From Larix sibirica (Eukaryota; Streptophyta; Pinopsida; Pinales; Pinaceae): a stretch of DNA of 11,524 bases. A program made the translations under genes and the position numbers. Each line of letters opens with the position of its first letter. Position 1 is the first letter of the stretch. The DNA lies in contig NWUY0300085051.1 in the NCBI GenBank assembly GCA_004151065.3, forward strand, positions 1-11,524, in the 5' to 3' direction. The notes beneath the pieces were generated by a model that was not told the origin of the DNA, ran no database searches, and saw nothing but the letters and a program-made list of their open reading frames with translations. Positions 8,329 to 11,524 of this stretch are shown one piece after another.

Positions 8329-9061
8329 TTATTCAGTTGAACATCCATGTGCTCCTCTTTATTCTTCCTGTTTTAGATATTTCAGTCATCATGTTAACTA
8401 TTCACTGTGTCTATAAGAACAGTGGGCACCATCTTCATATTCCTTTCTCTGCTGAGAATGAAGAAGGATCTCTGTCTGTGGAGAATCTGAGGATTATGGC
8501 TTCTCATAGCCATTCAAGTCAATGTGTTCATTCCGACATTCAGGGAGCTATTCTACACTGTGAGAGAAACAATGTAGATTGCCAGAAGTACATGGACAAG
8601 GTTCTGGGAAAATGGAGGCATGGAGGAAGGACTGGAAACTCAACAATGTAAGGGAAACAAATACAACTCGCAGACAGCAGATACTGATGAAAGCTCTGCT
8701 CAAAAAATATTAAAGGAAAATTCTTATGTTGGAAATTGATTATGAAAGTCAAAAAGAAGAATTGCAGGAAGCAGCCAAGGTCAGGATACTTCTAGACAGA
8801 GCTCTTCAACTAGAATTGGAGCAGAAACCTGATTTTGAGGAACTCGAGAACAGTCTCCCACGAGACTTCGGTTGGGTCACCAGAGGTAGCTGTAATGGAA
8901 GAAGATGCTGTACAACAAAAGCCCGAAGCAAGGAAACAGCCAGACTTCTCCATTCTGACCTCAACAGTAGGACGGGTGGTCCAGAACGCACAGTCAAGTT
9001 TAATTTGCTTGTTAATTTTCAATGTTTTGTAAATTTGCATTGCTATAAGCACAGTTTGTAA
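8310..9061 (+). pseudogene. Coding-like, charged helical sequence with internal stop and probable frameshift; unidentified
   Basis: One plus frame is open from 8564 to 9061 except for a TAA at 8711. It reads MEAWRKDWKLNNVRETNTTR (ATG 8612), then RRQQILMKALLKKY, the stop, and from 8726 LEIDYESQKEELQEAAKVR, ILLDRALQLELEQ and KPDFEELENSLPRDFG. This is highly charged with heptad-like leucines, as in an alpha-helical or coiled-coil protein. After about 8870 a different frame (from 8835) takes over the protein-like character: GSPEVAVMEEDAVQQKPEAR, then KQPDFSILTSTVGRVVQNAQ. A third open frame covers 8310-8651 with less protein-like content, preceded by an acceptor-like ggtcttgcag (8325). The composition argues for a once-coding sequence, either exons of an unrecognised gene or a decayed copy. 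I cannot name the family. Confidence 0.4.
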
Positions 9062-9989
9062 AGCTGTATACCAGTTATAAACCGAATCTTAGTATGATTT
9101 CTGTTAGAGCAGGGAATCACAGGAACAGTTTTTGAACATGGCCTTCCTCCATTCAAGACTTTTTGACATATTATCAGATTTGTATCTCATAGCTGTACAG
9201 TTAGGCCACAGCCCTACATCTTTTTTATTAATATGATCAACAACCATTCTTGTAAAAAAAAACTGATCACACAATTTGACCATAAAAGACACTTTGTATG
9301 ATTGGTGTAACAACCATGCATACAGAATACCTAGATATGTAAGAACATCAAAAATCACCACGCACGTTGAAATACTACACAATAGAAATTTACACAACCA
9401 TATATGATTATAGAAGGAAGTTAAAACCCTCTATTCAGGTCATATACAATGTAAGATTTGGAATTTAAAAAAAATAATGAAATTGCACTAAAGGGGAGAA
9501 ACCCAAGACCCAACAGCTTCACAAGATGAAAAGATAAAAGGAAATATATATATATAATATTTCAGACAATTGAAATATTTGGAGGTAAAAGTAATATTTG
9601 CTTCTTGAAAAGATATGGCAATAAGAAACAAGTAGCACACCCAACAATAAAAAACTTTGTATTTGCTGAACCAGTAAAAAACTTTGTATTTGGGGGTGGT
9701 CTCCACAAGTCTCAAGTGTACATTTCCCCACTCCTTAGTCCCCCTGTCCCGGAAACTGGGGGGAACATTGAAAAATAGCAGAATTCTCAAATCCAGTAAC
9801 ACATATCAACTAATGCTGAGTACTGGGTTTGGGTTATAGTCTAGCTATTTTAACACTTTTCCCATTCTAAAAATTATTGTCACACCTTGCTTTTAGACTT
9901 CAAACTCTCTAGAGAGGAATTCAGATGCCTCGATTCCCTTCAAATCAAAAGTGTCCCTACATACCACTATTTGAGAGGCCAATTAGGAC
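9062..9989. other. No gene recognised
   Basis: AT-rich DNA. The minus-strand frames at 9104-9397 and 9488-9802 are hydrophobic, aromatic-rich translations typical of A-rich non-coding DNA and match nothing I know. It contains a TA run at about 9544-9556 and the short direct repeat at 9648-9692. Confidence 0.5.
9648..9692. repeat. Perfect 18-base direct repeat, period 27
   Basis: taaaaaactttgtatttg occurs at 9648-9665 and 9675-9692 without mismatch, separated by ctgaaccag. This is a likely recent small duplication. Confidence 0.9.
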
Positions 9990-10231
9990 CATGCCCTTGT
10001 CCTTGCTAGACACACAGCCAAATCAGACCTTCCAAGCCACCAAGAGAACATGGACACAATAAATGCTGCATTATGTTTGGGCCTTAAAAATTTACCAGCT
10101 TGAAATAATACATGCCCATGCCCTTGATAGACACACAACAAAATCGGACCTTCCAAACCACCAAGAGAACATGCACACAATAAATGCCGCATTATATTTG
10201 GGCCTTGAAAATTTACCAGTGTTAAATAGTA
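9990..10231. repeat. Two-copy tandem duplication, period 121 bp
   Basis: Copy 1 (9990-10110) and copy 2 (10111-10231) align end to end. Landmarks: ccttgctagacacaca (10001) against ccttgatagacacaca (10122), ccaccaagagaacatg in both, cacaataaatgc in both, and aatttaccag ending at 10098 and 10219. Divergence is low to moderate. Open frames on both strands across the repeat are by-products and match no family. Confidence 0.9.
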
Positions 10232-10330
10232 ATAAAAATACACCAACAAGGGAGCTATAACCTGTGCCACTCTTATAGCTCCTTCGGAGACAACAAGATC
10301 ACAAGCTAATCATTTGGTATCATCTGCCCA

Positions 10331-11420
10331 TAAACTAGCAGCATAACACAAAGATGATAACACAACCAGTCAAAAAACACAGAGCTGTGATCAGATACCT
10401 AATAGCATCATAAAACAGGGTATTCTAGTCTAATGCCACAGTTCAAAACATACAAACAATCACATTGAAGAATAATTGTGGCATGGGCTTCAACTGGAGA
10501 GTTGAAGATTAATAAAACTAGCAGCATAATAAAACAATTGAGAGAGAGAAAACTGTGTTTGATTATATATCCCTCTAAGTTGGGATATAATTGTGACAAA
10601 GGCTTTCAACTGGAGAGCTAAGGATTAACAAGAATAACAGCTTAAGTAATCAATATAGACAGAAGTCACAGAAGTTGATAACTGTGTTCAATGGTAAACA
10701 CTTTCAAGTGGAGATATACTTGCAGCATGGGCTACAATGGGCGAGAAGGGTATTAACAAAACAAACACAAGAAAACATTTAAGAAAGACAACGAGAGAGC
10801 TGCATTTGATGATAGACACTTTCTAGTTGGGATATATTTGTAGCATGGGCTTCAACTGCAGAGCTAGAGATTAACACAGCATCACAAAACAACTAATAGA
10901 GAGAGTGTGTGTTCAATCGTACACGCTTACGAGAGTACGGATATCCTTGTGGCACAAGCAACTTGAGAGCTGGGGATAAAAAAACTGACAGCATTACAGA
11001 AGAATTAAAAGCATTAGGAAGCTAGGGACTGTGGTCTAATGCCACAGTGGGACCATACCTGATTTCAAGCTGGAATTTAAATGTGGCAAGGGCTTCAGAG
11101 CTGGCAATTAACAAAACGAATATGAGAAAACAATTTAAAGAGAGAAAGAGAGAGCTGCAATTGATCAGAAACTTTCAAGTAGGCTTCGACTGGAGCGCTA
11201 TGGATCAACAGCATAAATACGGCAGAGGGAGAGAGATGTGTTTGATCATACACGCTCTCAGTGGGGATATCATTGTGGCACAGGCTTCAACTAGGGATAT
11301 TAACAAAACTAACAGCATTACAAAACGATAAGAGCATTGGGAAACTAGCGGTCCAATCGTACCAGCTTTCAAGTTAGAATTTAATTGTGGTACGGGCTTC
11401 GACTAGAAAGATAGAGAAAA
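10331..11420. repeat. Degenerate minisatellite array, unit about 110 bp, at least nine copies
   Basis: A recurring unit contains, in order, ggatataattgtggcatg, ggcttcaactggagagct, gattaacaaaactaacagca, ttacaaaacaatt, a gagagaga stretch, and ttgatcatacac with ctttcaagt. The ggcttcaactgg anchor or its variants fall at about 10486, 10601, 10730, 10848, 10953, 11091, 11182, 11283 and 11395, so spacing varies from about 90 to 138 by indels. Some units carry an alternative segment, gtctaatgccacag (about 10429 and 11036, related at about 11353), hinting at a higher-order pattern. A poorer unit seems to start near 10331. The plus frame at 11047-11331 only reads through the repeat and is not a gene. 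Confidence 0.85.
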
Positions 11421-11524
11421 CTAAGGCCTCCACACCCACTGTATCCATTGATGCGATGACCAGTACCCCATTACCTCCAAAATAACTTCCCCTCGAAATT
11501 TTTAGGGAAAACAGAAATAGGGAT

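Noticed and set aside
9983-10270. Open frames on both strands (95 and 65 codons)
   Set aside because: Both are translations of the 121-bp tandem duplication, with internally repeated peptides and no family resemblance.
11047-11331. 94-codon plus frame
   Set aside because: It is composed of minisatellite units, so the open frame is incidental.

Overview
The window reads as nuclear DNA of a land plant. It is AT-rich and poor in genes, with GT-AG introns, diverged tandem repeats and the remains of an old hAT transposon. The species cannot be read from the sequence. Long introns and heavy repeat decay would suit a gymnosperm, an early-diverging angiosperm or another large plant genome, but that is inference.

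The best-supported gene lies on the minus strand. Three short exons (6905-6823, 4083-4003 and 3861-3817) splice in phase into the first 48 codons of a MOS1/PRRC2-type protein with a BAT2 N-terminal domain. The start codon sits in a tiny coding stretch of 20 bases. It is preceded by an in-frame stop in the leader, and intron 1 is 2.7 kb. The rest of the gene (the large exons after the conserved EIVPK motif) was not found in the 3.8 kb to the left. It either lies beyond position 1, or the locus is truncated.

Left end (1-560): the C-terminal half of a PRA1-family (prenylated Rab acceptor) membrane protein on the minus strand, running off the window. Its normal N-terminal half is replaced by an in-frame 90-bp tandem duplication and by short GATCCRTTTCC-type repeats that form a nested hairpin. 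At 1438-2060 a plus-strand BED/DUF659 hAT transposase remnant survives in three frames. The stretch 2061-3816 is AT-rich with no gene found.

Middle (4084-6822): intron 1, which contains a diverged tandem duplication of about 360 bp with a younger 58-bp duplication inside it, plus a small 28-bp direct repeat. Above 6906 lies a probable 5'-leader intron.

Right part (7550-9061): coding-looking but unidentified material. There is a 133-codon open frame on the minus strand and a plus-strand charged, helix-like reading frame with one internal stop and a probable frameshift. From 9990 to 11420 the DNA is tandem repeat: a two-copy 121-bp duplication, then a degenerate minisatellite of about 110 bp with at least nine copies.

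No tRNA, rRNA, CRISPR array or intact mobile element was found. No new biological system can be claimed. The most useful observations are the split MOS1 N terminus, the remodelled PRA1 fragment and the unidentified sequence near 7.5-9.1 kb.
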